7,421 nt of DNA from an uncultured Lachnospiraceae bacterium (GTDB lineage Bacteria > Bacillota > Clostridia > Lachnospirales > Lachnospiraceae). The translations under genes and the position numbers were made by a program. The DNA lies in NCBI GenBank assembly GCA_947175305.1, contig CAMWMO010000067.1, positions 1-7,421 on the forward strand, written 5' to 3'. This document shows positions 1 to 7,208 of the stretch, piece after piece; positions within the stretch are counted from its first letter, which is position 1; each line of letters begins with the position of its first letter. A model generated the notes under the pieces. That model was not told the DNA's origin and did no database searches. It saw nothing but the letters and a program-made list of their open reading frames with translations.

Positions 1-640
1 GTGCCACGTCCTGCGGGCCCACGCCTTTTACCGGCTCACCCGTCAGATATACGCCCACCACGCCGGGCATATTGATATCGTAGGTCTGCGACAAAAGCTG
101 CTTGACTAACTCCGGACCGCCCTCACCCATCGCCATCGTACCCAGCGCGCCATATCTGGTATGGGAATCGGAACCTAATATCATTCTGCCGCCGCCCGCA
201 AGCATCTCTCTCGCATACTGATGAATGACTGCCTGGTGAGGCGGTACATAGACGCCGCCGTACTTTTTTGCGCAGGACAGACCAAACATATGGTCATCCT
301 CATTGATGGTCCCACCTACCGCACACAGAGAATTATGACAGTTCGTAAGCACATACGGAATCGGGAACCTGGTCAGTCCCGAGGCGCGCGCCGTCTGAAT
401 GATACCCACAAAGGTAATATCGTGGGAGGTCAGTTTATCAAATTTAATTTTAAGCTTGTCCATCGTGCCGGAAGTATTGTGCGCCTCCAGAATCCCGTAA
501 GCTATGGTATTCTTCGCCGCCTCTTCCTTAGAAATCTCTCTCCCGGTCTTTTCCCGGATCTGTAACCCGGCGTCCGCACCGTCCGGAATGATCTCAGTTC
601 CGTGAACAAGGTACGCGCCGCCCTCTGTCAATTTAATCAT
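1..640 (-). CDS. Aconitase-family hydratase, N-terminal part (cut by window edge)
   Basis: Translating the minus strand from ATG at 640-638 gives 213 codons with no stop before the window edge; the rest of the gene lies outside. The family comprises [4Fe-4S] dehydratases that isomerise or hydrate carboxylic acids in the cytoplasm. The clearest signature is [11 protein letters not shown] (residues 157-167), matching the conserved DSHT-x-x-GALG region of aconitase and isopropylmalate isomerase large subunits, followed by a Gly-rich stretch (GTMAMGEGG, 167-175). A TNCHNSL segment (99-105) probably corresponds to the active-site Asp-His region. The opening [20 protein letters not shown] resembles the poorly characterised YbhJ-like hydratases more than true citrate-cycle aconitase, so the substrate is not assigned. 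The cluster-ligand cysteines should lie further downstream and cannot be checked. The start is supported by AAGGAG nine bases upstream. The gene has its own promoter downstream of the hscC terminator, so it is a separate transcription unit. The aconitase superfamily is near certain; the subfamily is tentative. Confidence 0.88.
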   Translation of the reverse strand, partial: MIKLTEGGAYLVHGTEIIPDGADAGLQIREKTGREISKEEAAKNTIAYGILEAHNTSGTMDKLKIKFDKLTSHDITFVGIIQTARASGLTRFPIPYVLTNCHNSLCAVGGTINEDDHMFGLSCAKKYGGVYVPPHQAVIHQYAREMLAGGGRMILGSDSHTRYGALGTMAMGEGGPELVKQLLSQTYDINMPGVVGVYLTGEPVKGVGPQDVA

Positions 641-649
641 GCTGATGTT

Positions 650-655
650 CTCCTT
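650..655 (-). promoter_or_regulatory. Ribosome binding site of the aconitase-family gene
   Basis: On the minus strand AAGGAG lies nine bases before the ATG at 640, a near-consensus Shine-Dalgarno sequence at normal spacing. It fixes the start codon. Confidence 0.85.
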
Positions 656-709
656 ATTTCCTATATGTTTTGCATCTTTTCAGAGCCCGTTCTGACTCCG
701 AATAGTTCC

Positions 710-738
710 ATTATATAAAATTTCCCTCGCACAGGCAA
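710..738 (-). promoter_or_regulatory. Sigma-A-type promoter of the aconitase-family gene
   Basis: The minus strand carries TTGCCT (738-733) and a perfect TATAAT (715-710) separated by 17 bases. This is a good housekeeping promoter, with the -35 matching the TTGACA consensus at four of six positions. Transcription should begin near 703, leaving a leader of about 60 nt before the ATG at 640. The -35 box lies inside the loop of the hairpin that ends the upstream operon, so the two elements share DNA. No riboswitch fold was recognised in the leader. Confidence 0.7.
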
Positions 739-747
739 GCGAAGGGA
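713..747 (-). terminator. Intrinsic terminator of the hflX-J/TPR-hscC operon
   Basis: Nine bases after the hscC stop codon, the minus-strand transcript can fold TCCCT(T)CGC (747-739) against GCGAGGGA (730-723). This gives an 8-bp stem with one bulged base and an 8-nt loop. It is followed by AATTTTATATA, an imperfect U-rich tract. Position and structure suit a Rho-independent terminator, but the interrupted U tract suggests some read-through into the aconitase-family gene. Confidence 0.65.
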
Positions 748-755
748 TCTTTCGA

Positions 756-2447
756 TCAGAATTCCTCCAGATCCTTTAAGAATTCCCGAAATTCTTCTTT
801 CGCCCGGTCGATCACGCCCGGCTCATAGGAATCAAGGGCGCGCTCGTACTTGTGGAGCTCCTCCTCTATGAGATGCCGCTTGTCGCCCAGACTCTCCTCA
901 TAGATCCGTTCTCCCATGAGCAGCAGGTACTTATTTTCCTCCCTGTCTCTGGGATGGATTTTCAAATAGGAAAGCGTTTCAAACCGCTCGGCGATCTCCT
1001 CCGGCGTCATATCCGCATTTTTGCCGCCAAATACCTGTTTCTCACGCTTCCCGGTGGACACCACCTTCACCTCCACCTCCAGAATCGAGTTGATATCGTA
1101 GGTATAGGTCACATCCACGGCTTCCTCCCCCGCAGGCGCGGCGGGCACCTCTATGTTCAATTCTCCCAGAGAAAGATTATTTCCGGCGAACCGGCTCTCC
1201 CCCTGCAGCACATTGATCCGCAGCTTCGTCTGATTGTCCCGCACAGTGTACAGTCGCTCCGTGCGGCTGGCAGGGATGATGGTATTTCTCTCAATGATAG
1301 GACAGAACACCCCGTTCTCAAAAATACCCTTCTCCCACTCCCTGACTACCTCCGTGCCCAGGGTGAAAGGACAGACATCCGTAAGGATCACCTCTTTGAT
1401 CGCTTCTCTGCGCTCCTTCATAGCCGCCTGTATGGCAGCCCCCAGAGCTACCGCCTCGTCGGGATTGATATTGGTATCCGGGATCGCCCGGAAAAGCTTG
1501 CTCACAAACCGGCGGATCACCGGGCTCTTCGTGGCGCCGCCCACCAGCACCACCTTATCAATATCAGCAAGGCGGATATGGGCGTCGGAAAGGCTGCGCC
1601 GCACCGGCTGTCTGATCTTGTCCAGAAGCTCCTCGCAGGCCTGCTCGTAGGCCGACAGCTCCACCGTGAGGGAAAATACCTCCTCCCCGATCTTGCAATC
1701 CATGGTGGAGGTTTTCCCCTCCGAAAATCCTATCTTGCATTTATCCGCCTGCTTATGAATATGCCGCAGGGTCTTGCCATCCAGTGCCAGTCTGTCAAAC
1801 TGAGGATATTTTTCAAAAAACATCTCCTCCAGTACCGCGGTGAAATCTTCTCCGCCCAGGAAGTTATCTCCCGCTACGGCACGGACCTCCAGGATCGTAT
1901 CGATCCGCTCCAGCACGGACACATCGAAGGTGCCTCCTCCTAAGTCGAACACCAGAAACCGCATATGTCCCTGGCTCTGATAGAGACCGTAAGCGATAGC
2001 CGCCGCCGTCGGTTCGCTGATGATCCGCTCCACCTTAAGTCCCGCCAGCTCTCCGGCCCTCTTGGTGGCACGCCGCCTCTCGTCATTGAAATAAGCAGGC
2101 ACACTGATGACCGCCTCCGTCACCGGCTCACCCAAAAACGCCTCCGCGTCCTCTTTCAGCGCCCGGAGCACGAAAGAAGACAGCTCTTCCGCCGTAAAGG
2201 TCTTGTGCAGAAGGGGAAACTTTCTGCCGCTTCCCATATCCCGCTTAAAGACAGAGGCGGCGCTGCCGGGATGAAGAAGTCCTCTCTCCACCGCCAGATC
2301 ACCCACATAAATCTGCTCTTCCTCATCCATGCTCACCACAGACGGCGTCAGTCTCTTTCCCAGCCGGTTCGGTATGATCTGAGGGCCATCCTCCGTAAAA
2401 TAAGCCGCCAGACTGTTTGTCGTTCCCAAGTCGATTCCGATGATCAT
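756..2447 (-). CDS. hscC: HscC-type Hsp70 chaperone
   Basis: This is a cytoplasmic ATP-dependent chaperone of the specialised HscC branch of Hsp70; its length (563 aa) is close to the ~556 aa of E. coli HscC and well short of DnaK's ~638. The nucleotide-binding domain shows the phosphate-1 loop GIDLGTTNS (4-12), the catalytic-lysine region VFKRDMGS (Lys68), ISVPAYFND (114-122), [10 protein letters not shown] (145-154), phosphate-2 DLGGGTFD (168-175, with Thr173) and the adenosine loop LVGGATKSP (301-309). A linker region containing [13 protein letters not shown] (352-364) replaces DnaK's DVLLLDVTPLSLG and matches my recollection of the HscC type. The substrate-binding beta domain follows, including SYLKIHPRD (493-501), which resembles HscC. 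The helical lid is shortened and lacks a DnaK-like acidic tail. The start is fixed: an in-frame TAG sits at 2456-2454, and ATG overlaps the upstream stop as ATGA. The Shine-Dalgarno (AGGGA) is only three bases from ATG, suggesting translational coupling. The partner is probably the preceding J/TPR protein. The family call is confident; clients are unknown. Confidence 0.95.
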   Translation of the reverse strand: MIIGIDLGTTNSLAAYFTEDGPQIIPNRLGKRLTPSVVSMDEEEQIYVGDLAVERGLLHPGSAASVFKRDMGSGRKFPLLHKTFTAEELSSFVLRALKEDAEAFLGEPVTEAVISVPAYFNDERRRATKRAGELAGLKVERIISEPTAAAIAYGLYQSQGHMRFLVFDLGGGTFDVSVLERIDTILEVRAVAGDNFLGGEDFTAVLEEMFFEKYPQFDRLALDGKTLRHIHKQADKCKIGFSEGKTSTMDCKIGEEVFSLTVELSAYEQACEELLDKIRQPVRRSLSDAHIRLADIDKVVLVGGATKSPVIRRFVSKLFRAIPDTNINPDEAVALGAAIQAAMKERREAIKEVILTDVCPFTLGTEVVREWEKGIFENGVFCPIIERNTIIPASRTERLYTVRDNQTKLRINVLQGESRFAGNNLSLGELNIEVPAAPAGEEAVDVTYTYDINSILEVEVKVVSTGKREKQVFGGKNADMTPEEIAERFETLSYLKIHPRDREENKYLLLMGERIYEESLGDKRHLIEEELHKYERALDSYEPGVIDRAKEEFREFLKDLEEF

Positions 2448-5400
2448 TTTTCCCTAAACAATCCTTTCCATCTCTTTTTGGTTGTTTCCTCTGTTTTTGT
2501 TCCTGTTTTCATCTTCTCCAGCATAAACTTCGCTTCCAATATATCCTCGTTTCTTCTGAGCGCCTCCTCAAACAACTCCGTCGCCTTCTCGTACTCCTTC
2601 TCGCAATAGTAGTAGTATCCCAGCCATAGAGAGGACTCAAAGCACTTTGTATATTTACAGCTCGCACAGGGATGCTCCGTTTCCATCTCCTCAAAGAAAC
2701 GTTTTGCTTTTTCCTTCTGCCCCAGAGCCAGATAGATCCATGCCATCCAGCCCTTCCGGATCGGTACATAGCCGGAATAAGAGACATAGTCCTCCGGCGT
2801 GGTATTCCGCTTCGCGATACAGTCTAACACTTTTTTCGCATGCTTCTCGGCCTGCTCGTACTCTCCCTGCAGATAGCAGGTTTTCGCGAGTTCGCACTCA
2901 CAGTCAAATATATCCCAGTTATCCTGATAGAGAGCGGCGGCTTCCTGAAATCTCTTTATCGCCTCCGCATAGTTTTGCACCTCCATGAGACGATCAGCCC
3001 ACTTATCATACAGCCCGGCCAGCTCTTCTTTGTCGGCGGCGTTTTTAATGAACTCTGCCTTCGCTTTCTTGTAGGTATCTAGGCTCTCCTGCACCTTCCC
3101 CATTTTCAGAAGAATGAAAGCGACCTGATTCCAGTATGCCTTTGTGCCGCCCGTATGGAAACGCCATGTATCCGTCACCTCCATGGCCTCCTGCAGACGA
3201 TCCGTCTCCGCATAGCAATCGCTTAAGTTCTCCCACAGGCCTCCATTGGCAGGGAACGCGGCAAGCCCCTCCTTGCAGCAGGCGATGGCCTTCTCGTAGT
3301 CTCCCATTTTCATACAGCATTCCGTCATCCCCGCATATCCTCTGGGAGAATCATCTGCCTTCTTCATACACTCCACAGCCCGTCTGAAGAACTCATAAGC
3401 CTTCGCAAACTGTCTGCCCTTTTTATAGGCGAAACCAATATTCTCTAAAATGAGATAGCGATCCGCCTCATCAACCAGCGGCAGCGCCTTTTCATAATCT
3501 GCGACAGCCTCCTCTATCTCCATGCCGCTGCTGTATAAATATCCTCTGTCCCAATAGCGGTAACCGGGGCTCTGCGAGATCTCCAACTGTTTATTGATAT
3601 ACTTAAGCGCCTGCTCGTAGTCCGCTCTCCGATACTCCCTGCTGTATCTCTCCTCATAGCACTGGTACAGCCTGCGGTTTGTGTCGCGGTAGTTTTCATC
3701 CTGTTCCACCGCCTTGGTATAATATTGAATGGCCTCCGTCCAAGCCCCTGCCTCGTGGTGGCAGACACCCATGCCGAAATAAAATTCCGGATGATGGTAG
3801 ACCTCCTCCACCTTCTCATATTCCTTCAAAGCGTCCTTATAGTTCTCCGTATCCCTTAAAAGATTGCCCAGCGCCAGATGATAATAGGGTTCCTCGGGAT
3901 CCAGCTTCAGAGCCTCCTGCACCAGAGCGATGGCCTCCAGAGGTTTCCCGTCATCCTCAAACACAAGCCCCTTCTCAAAGAGGAGTTCAGCCCTGTCCAG
4001 TGTGTCGTTTTGCTGCGCAGACGTCTCCTGCTTCAGCTCACCGGAATCTTCTTCCGTCTCATAGAGAAGCGCATCCAGGATCTCCATTGGCTTTTTTCTT
4101 TCCTCCGCATCCTCCGAGAGCATCCGCAGGATCTTCGCCTCCTGAAAACGCAGTTTCTTAGAAAACTCTACCTGATTTTCCGTTGCTCTCTCTATCACAC
4201 CCAGAGCATCCTTATACTGTCTGTAATCGTAAAAGATCATGGCCGCATAGAGATAGGGTCTGTCATAGCCGGCATAGAGCTCTATTGCCCGATAATAATC
4301 ATCCACCACCTGCTGTGCCCGTCGCAGATGGTAGCCGGCCTCCTGACGCACCAGATATGCCGGATAATAGTTTTCATCCTCCAAAAGGATCTCATCGCAC
4401 ACCTCAGTCGCTTTCTCATAATCTTTCGCAGAGAGATACCGATCCGCCAGATACTGTTTACAATCCAGACGGATTCTGACTTCCGGCTCCATCTCGATGG
4501 CGATGCGCGTCTCCTTCTCTCCCTCCTCAGGCTGTTCCAGACAGTAAAAGCAGACGCCCAGAAGGCGGTGGCTCTGGGCTGCCTTGGAAGCCTTTTTCTC
4601 CTCCTCGTCCTGACTCTCCTCCACACTTTTCAAATGCGTCTGATAGACAGGAATGGCCTCCTCATACCGCTCCAGCTTATAAAAGGTCCACGCTTTGAGT
4701 TCATAATACTTTTCCTCTCCGTCAAGACTCTCCTTGTGTTCTTCCACAAAGGCAAGCGTATCCTCATACCGCTCCAGATCAAAGAGACACCATCCCAGAT
4801 AGAGCGTCAGCTCCTTGCCGGAAAGGTCCTCGAAATCCTTTCCCTCCGCCACAGCCTCCTGCAGCATGGGAACAAGCTCCTGCCCGATAGTTTGGCGGAC
4901 CTCCAGAAGCTCCTCGTCCCGCCTGTTGACTCTGATCAGATCATCCAGATATTTTTCCGCCCGATACCACTGCTTTTGATCCACCAAATAATGCATGGCA
5001 AAGTATTTTGCTATGTAATAGTCCGGATCCTCGGCAAGAACCGCCTCCCAGAGTTCGTACGCTCTCTTTTCCTCTCCGGTATGAGAAAAGATCCTTCCCG
5101 TCCAGATCCGCACATTGTTATCATCGGCGTACCGCTCGATCAGCTGCTCCGCCAGCTCATGCACCTGCTCGCACTCCTCTGTCCGGATAAACAGCCTCAA
5201 TCGTTCCACATCCTCATAGGGATGATACAGACCATGCCGTTTCAGGTCCGAAAGCGCCTGCAGGATGCCCTCCGTCTCATTCTCTTCCAGTTTGTTTTTT
5301 ATCTGAAAATACTCTCTTATATAGTTATCCGTATCGTCGTCATTCTCCGGCGCATAACCGTCCTCCGACTCCTCAAACAACCCGTAATCCAGAAAATCTT

Positions 5401-5893
5401 CCGTCTGCACATGATACTCGATGTGCCCGAGAAAATTCACATGAAAATCCTCTTTCAAAGCCTCGAAATCGTCCAGCACATGAAACACCTGATCTAGCAG
5501 TTTCCACACATTCTGCGGCAGGAAAGGATGGTCGGAAATAAAGCTGAGAAGTCTCCCTCTCGCCTCCAGAAAGGTATCAAATCCTATGCACACCGGATCA
5601 TCGAACAGCTCCTTCCAGGCGCTCACATCCCTGCGCAGAAAAATATCCCGATAATTTTCCCGCACGCGTTTCATCCACAGATCGAGTTCCCCCTGCGGTT
5701 CCTCCTCTTCTCCCTCTTCCTGCACCTTAGACAGACGAACAGCCTCCTCATAAGCTTCCCGCAGGCGTCTGAACCCATCCGGATCATCCTCCGGGTTCGT
5801 CTCCTTTAACAGCGTAAGATACCGTTGTCTGATTTGTTCTTCTTCCTTCGTCTCAGGAATTCCCAATATTTGAAACGCCAGTTTTTTATCCAT
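2444..5893 (-). CDS. Giant J-like/TPR protein, probable dedicated co-chaperone of HscC
   Basis: The protein is 1149 aa and predicted cytoplasmic, with no signal peptide or membrane segment seen. Residues 3-53 resemble a J domain: a helix I with AFQILGI, a helix II IRQRYLTLLKE, then FRRLREAYEEA like helix III. The His-Pro-Asp triad is replaced by Asn33-Pro34-Glu35, followed by DDPDG. An acidic linker (59-71) and an alpha-helical region come next; a second acidic stretch is at 175-190. From about 270 to the C-terminus I see some 15 TPR-like helical hairpins. Clear ones are at about 404-420, 486-505, 634-668, 672-700, 705-735, 814-848, 852-885, 1001-1025 and 1088-1117, typically with an A/Y-x-YEKA core. 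Near the end, HPCASCKYTKC (1074-1084) is a possible metal or thiol site. GGAGG lies six bases before ATG, within the hflX 3' end. The gene overlaps hflX by 8 nt and hscC by 4 nt. J domains recruit Hsp70s and TPRs bind proteins, so a client-delivery or regulatory role for HscC is inferred. The TPR architecture is near certain; the J-domain assignment is good. Confidence 0.85.
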   Translation of the reverse strand: MDKKLAFQILGIPETKEEEQIRQRYLTLLKETNPEDDPDGFRRLREAYEEAVRLSKVQEEGEEEEPQGELDLWMKRVRENYRDIFLRRDVSAWKELFDDPVCIGFDTFLEARGRLLSFISDHPFLPQNVWKLLDQVFHVLDDFEALKEDFHVNFLGHIEYHVQTEDFLDYGLFEESEDGYAPENDDDTDNYIREYFQIKNKLEENETEGILQALSDLKRHGLYHPYEDVERLRLFIRTEECEQVHELAEQLIERYADDNNVRIWTGRIFSHTGEEKRAYELWEAVLAEDPDYYIAKYFAMHYLVDQKQWYRAEKYLDDLIRVNRRDEELLEVRQTIGQELVPMLQEAVAEGKDFEDLSGKELTLYLGWCLFDLERYEDTLAFVEEHKESLDGEEKYYELKAWTFYKLERYEEAIPVYQTHLKSVEESQDEEEKKASKAAQSHRLLGVCFYCLEQPEEGEKETRIAIEMEPEVRIRLDCKQYLADRYLSAKDYEKATEVCDEILLEDENYYPAYLVRQEAGYHLRRAQQVVDDYYRAIELYAGYDRPYLYAAMIFYDYRQYKDALGVIERATENQVEFSKKLRFQEAKILRMLSEDAEERKKPMEILDALLYETEEDSGELKQETSAQQNDTLDRAELLFEKGLVFEDDGKPLEAIALVQEALKLDPEEPYYHLALGNLLRDTENYKDALKEYEKVEEVYHHPEFYFGMGVCHHEAGAWTEAIQYYTKAVEQDENYRDTNRRLYQCYEERYSREYRRADYEQALKYINKQLEISQSPGYRYWDRGYLYSSGMEIEEAVADYEKALPLVDEADRYLILENIGFAYKKGRQFAKAYEFFRRAVECMKKADDSPRGYAGMTECCMKMGDYEKAIACCKEGLAAFPANGGLWENLSDCYAETDRLQEAMEVTDTWRFHTGGTKAYWNQVAFILLKMGKVQESLDTYKKAKAEFIKNAADKEELAGLYDKWADRLMEVQNYAEAIKRFQEAAALYQDNWDIFDCECELAKTCYLQGEYEQAEKHAKKVLDCIAKRNTTPEDYVSYSGYVPIRKGWMAWIYLALGQKEKAKRFFEEMETEHPCASCKYTKCFESSLWLGYYYYCEKEYEKATELFEEALRRNEDILEAKFMLEKMKTGTKTEETTKKRWKGLFREK

Positions 5894-7175
5894 TGCTGTC
5901 CTCCAGATATTTCTGATAAAAGTTATAATCCTCCACCTTACAGTTGACCCGCAAGCGCACCCCGTTTTCCAAATACTCTGTCTCGTACACGACCCCGTTC
6001 TCGTTGAGATAGGATACCGCCCTGCCGTCCGTATAGGGAATCAACAGTGTACATTCTCTGTAGCCGCCGGAAAGCTTTTCTTCAATCAGACAGATCAGCT
6101 CCTCCATCCCGATCCGCTTCTTCGCAGAAAGATAAATGCTGTCCCCCGACACAGCCGGTAAAGGCCCCGGCAAATGCTCCTGCGTCACCAGATCCGCCTT
6201 ATTATAGAGATACAGCATGGGAACGCCGTCGGCGCCCAGCTCCTTCAAGGTCCGGTTGGTCACCTCGATCTGCTCCCTGTAATGGGGATTGGCATAATCC
6301 ACCACCTGAAGCAGGATATCCGCCTCCTTCGCCTCCTCCAGCGTGGAACGAAAGGCCTGCACCAGATGGTGCGGCAGCTTGTGGATGAATCCCACCGTGT
6401 CGGATAATAAAAAGGCGTGATGTTCCTCCGGCTCTATCTTGCGCACCGTTGTGTCCAGCGTGGCAAAGAGCATATCCCGCTCCATCACCTTCTTCTCCTC
6501 CACATCGATCTCATCGCTTCCATACAGATCCAGCATGGCATTTAAAAGAGTGGATTTTCCCGCATTGGTATAGCCTACCAGCGCCACCCGCGGCAGCCCC
6601 GATTCTACGCGGCGCTTGCGCTGTGTCATGCGCTCCGAGCTCACCTCTTTCAACTCCCGTCGAAGCTCTGTCAGGCGATGCTCCAGGACTCTCCTGTCCA
6701 GCTCCAGCTTCTTCTCGCCCGCGCCCCTGTTGCTCAGAGCGCCGCTGCCGCCGCCCTGTCTGCTGAGTGCGGCGTGGAGTCCGACCAGTCTTGGCAACAT
6801 ATATTGTAAGCTGGCTACCTCTACCTGCAGCTTCGCCTCCCGCGACCTGACCCGGCTCGCAAAAATATCCAAGATCAGAGTGCTCCTGTCCATGACCGGC
6901 TTTTCCAGACGCTCCTGCAGATTGCGAAGCTGCATCGGAGAGAGAGAATTGTCGAAAATGATAACATCCGCATCACATTCTATGGCAAGCTCCCTTACCT
7001 CATCCACTTTGCCTGTGCCGATGTAAAAGGCCTTATGCACCTCCGGAAGCGCCTGCACCGCCTTGCCCGCCACCTCCATATCGCAGGCCTTCGCCAGCTC
7101 TCCCAGCTCCTCCAGCGAAAGCAGGTAATCGTCTCCGTCATTTAAATTTACGCCCACTAAGAATGCTTTTTCCAT
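5886..7175 (-). CDS. hflX: GTPase HflX, ribosome-splitting stress factor
   Basis: HflX is a TRAFAC-class GTPase that binds the 50S subunit and splits stalled or hibernating ribosomes under stress. This 429-aa protein has the usual length (E. coli HflX is ~426 aa). The N-terminal HflX domain (1-~135) includes YIGTGKVDE (51-59) and VIIFDNSLSPMQLRNLQ (71-87). A Gly-rich/coiled-coil segment (139-190) carries RGAGEKKLELDRR where many HflX proteins have RGPGETQLExDRR. The G domain is complete: G1 GYTNAGKS (201-208), G2 ATLDTT (238-243), G3 DTVG (259-262), G4 NKAD (325-328) and G5 SAK (350-352). A short C-terminal domain follows (~375-429). The start at 7175 is supported by AAAGGA ten bases upstream, and the protein begins directly with the conserved first strand. 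It is first in an overlapping operon with the J/TPR gene and hscC and has an extended -10 promoter close upstream. Identification is confident. Confidence 0.97.
   Translation of the reverse strand: MEKAFLVGVNLNDGDDYLLSLEELGELAKACDMEVAGKAVQALPEVHKAFYIGTGKVDEVRELAIECDADVIIFDNSLSPMQLRNLQERLEKPVMDRSTLILDIFASRVRSREAKLQVEVASLQYMLPRLVGLHAALSRQGGGSGALSNRGAGEKKLELDRRVLEHRLTELRRELKEVSSERMTQRKRRVESGLPRVALVGYTNAGKSTLLNAMLDLYGSDEIDVEEKKVMERDMLFATLDTTVRKIEPEEHHAFLLSDTVGFIHKLPHHLVQAFRSTLEEAKEADILLQVVDYANPHYREQIEVTNRTLKELGADGVPMLYLYNKADLVTQEHLPGPLPAVSGDSIYLSAKKRIGMEELICLIEEKLSGGYRECTLLIPYTDGRAVSYLNENGVVYETEYLENGVRLRVNCKVEDYNFYQKYLEDSNG
5900..5904 (-). promoter_or_regulatory. Ribosome binding site of the J/TPR gene, inside hflX
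   Basis: GGAGG on the minus strand lies six bases before the ATG at 5893. It falls within the last codons of hflX, whose TAA overlaps the new start in ATGGATAA. This arrangement favours coupled translation and decides the start of the J/TPR gene. Confidence 0.85.
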
Positions 7176-7185
7176 ATATAAAAAA

Positions 7186-7191
7186 TCCTTT
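7186..7191 (-). promoter_or_regulatory. Ribosome binding site of hflX
   Basis: AAAGGA on the minus strand is ten bases before the hflX ATG at 7175. The match is moderate and the spacing slightly long, but no other start is better placed. Confidence 0.65.
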
Positions 7192-7199
7192 CATTTTCC

Positions 7200-7208
7200 A
7201 TTATATCA
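7200..7208 (-). promoter_or_regulatory. Extended -10 promoter of the hflX operon
   Basis: The minus strand reads TGATATAAT (7208-7200), a perfect extended -10 (TGnTATAAT). At 17-bp spacing the -35 hexamer would be TCGGAA (7228-7223), which is weak, so the promoter would lean on the extended -10. Transcription would start near 7193, giving a leader of under 20 nt. The element overlaps the end of the upstream reading frame, so part of hflX expression could also come from upstream read-through. Confidence 0.6.

Noticed and set aside
221..565. 114-codon plus-strand frame within the aconitase-family gene
   Set aside because: The minus strand carries a continuous aconitase-family reading frame with the DSHT motif. 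The plus-strand product has no recognisable feature.
852..1943. 363-codon open frame on the plus strand opposite hscC
   Set aside because: This is a shadow of hscC. The composition is His/Leu/Arg-rich with no recognisable motif, and the minus-strand Hsp70 motifs run throughout.
756..2447. Assignment as the general chaperone DnaK
   Set aside because: Length, the [13 protein letters not shown] linker, the short lid and the lack of adjacent grpE/dnaJ all favour the HscC branch.
3878..5497. 539-codon open frame on the plus strand opposite the J/TPR gene
   Set aside because: It lies antisense to a clear TPR gene. The translation is Leu/Ile/Arg-rich with no domain, and I see no ribosome binding site. 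Openness follows from codon use on the true strand, where TTA, CTA and TCA are rare.
2444..5893. DNA tandem repeats expected in a TPR gene
   Set aside because: The repeats are visible only at the protein level. Recurrent ctcgtag/ctcgtac-like strings reflect the YEKA/YEQA motif, and no tandem DNA repeat of useful length was seen.
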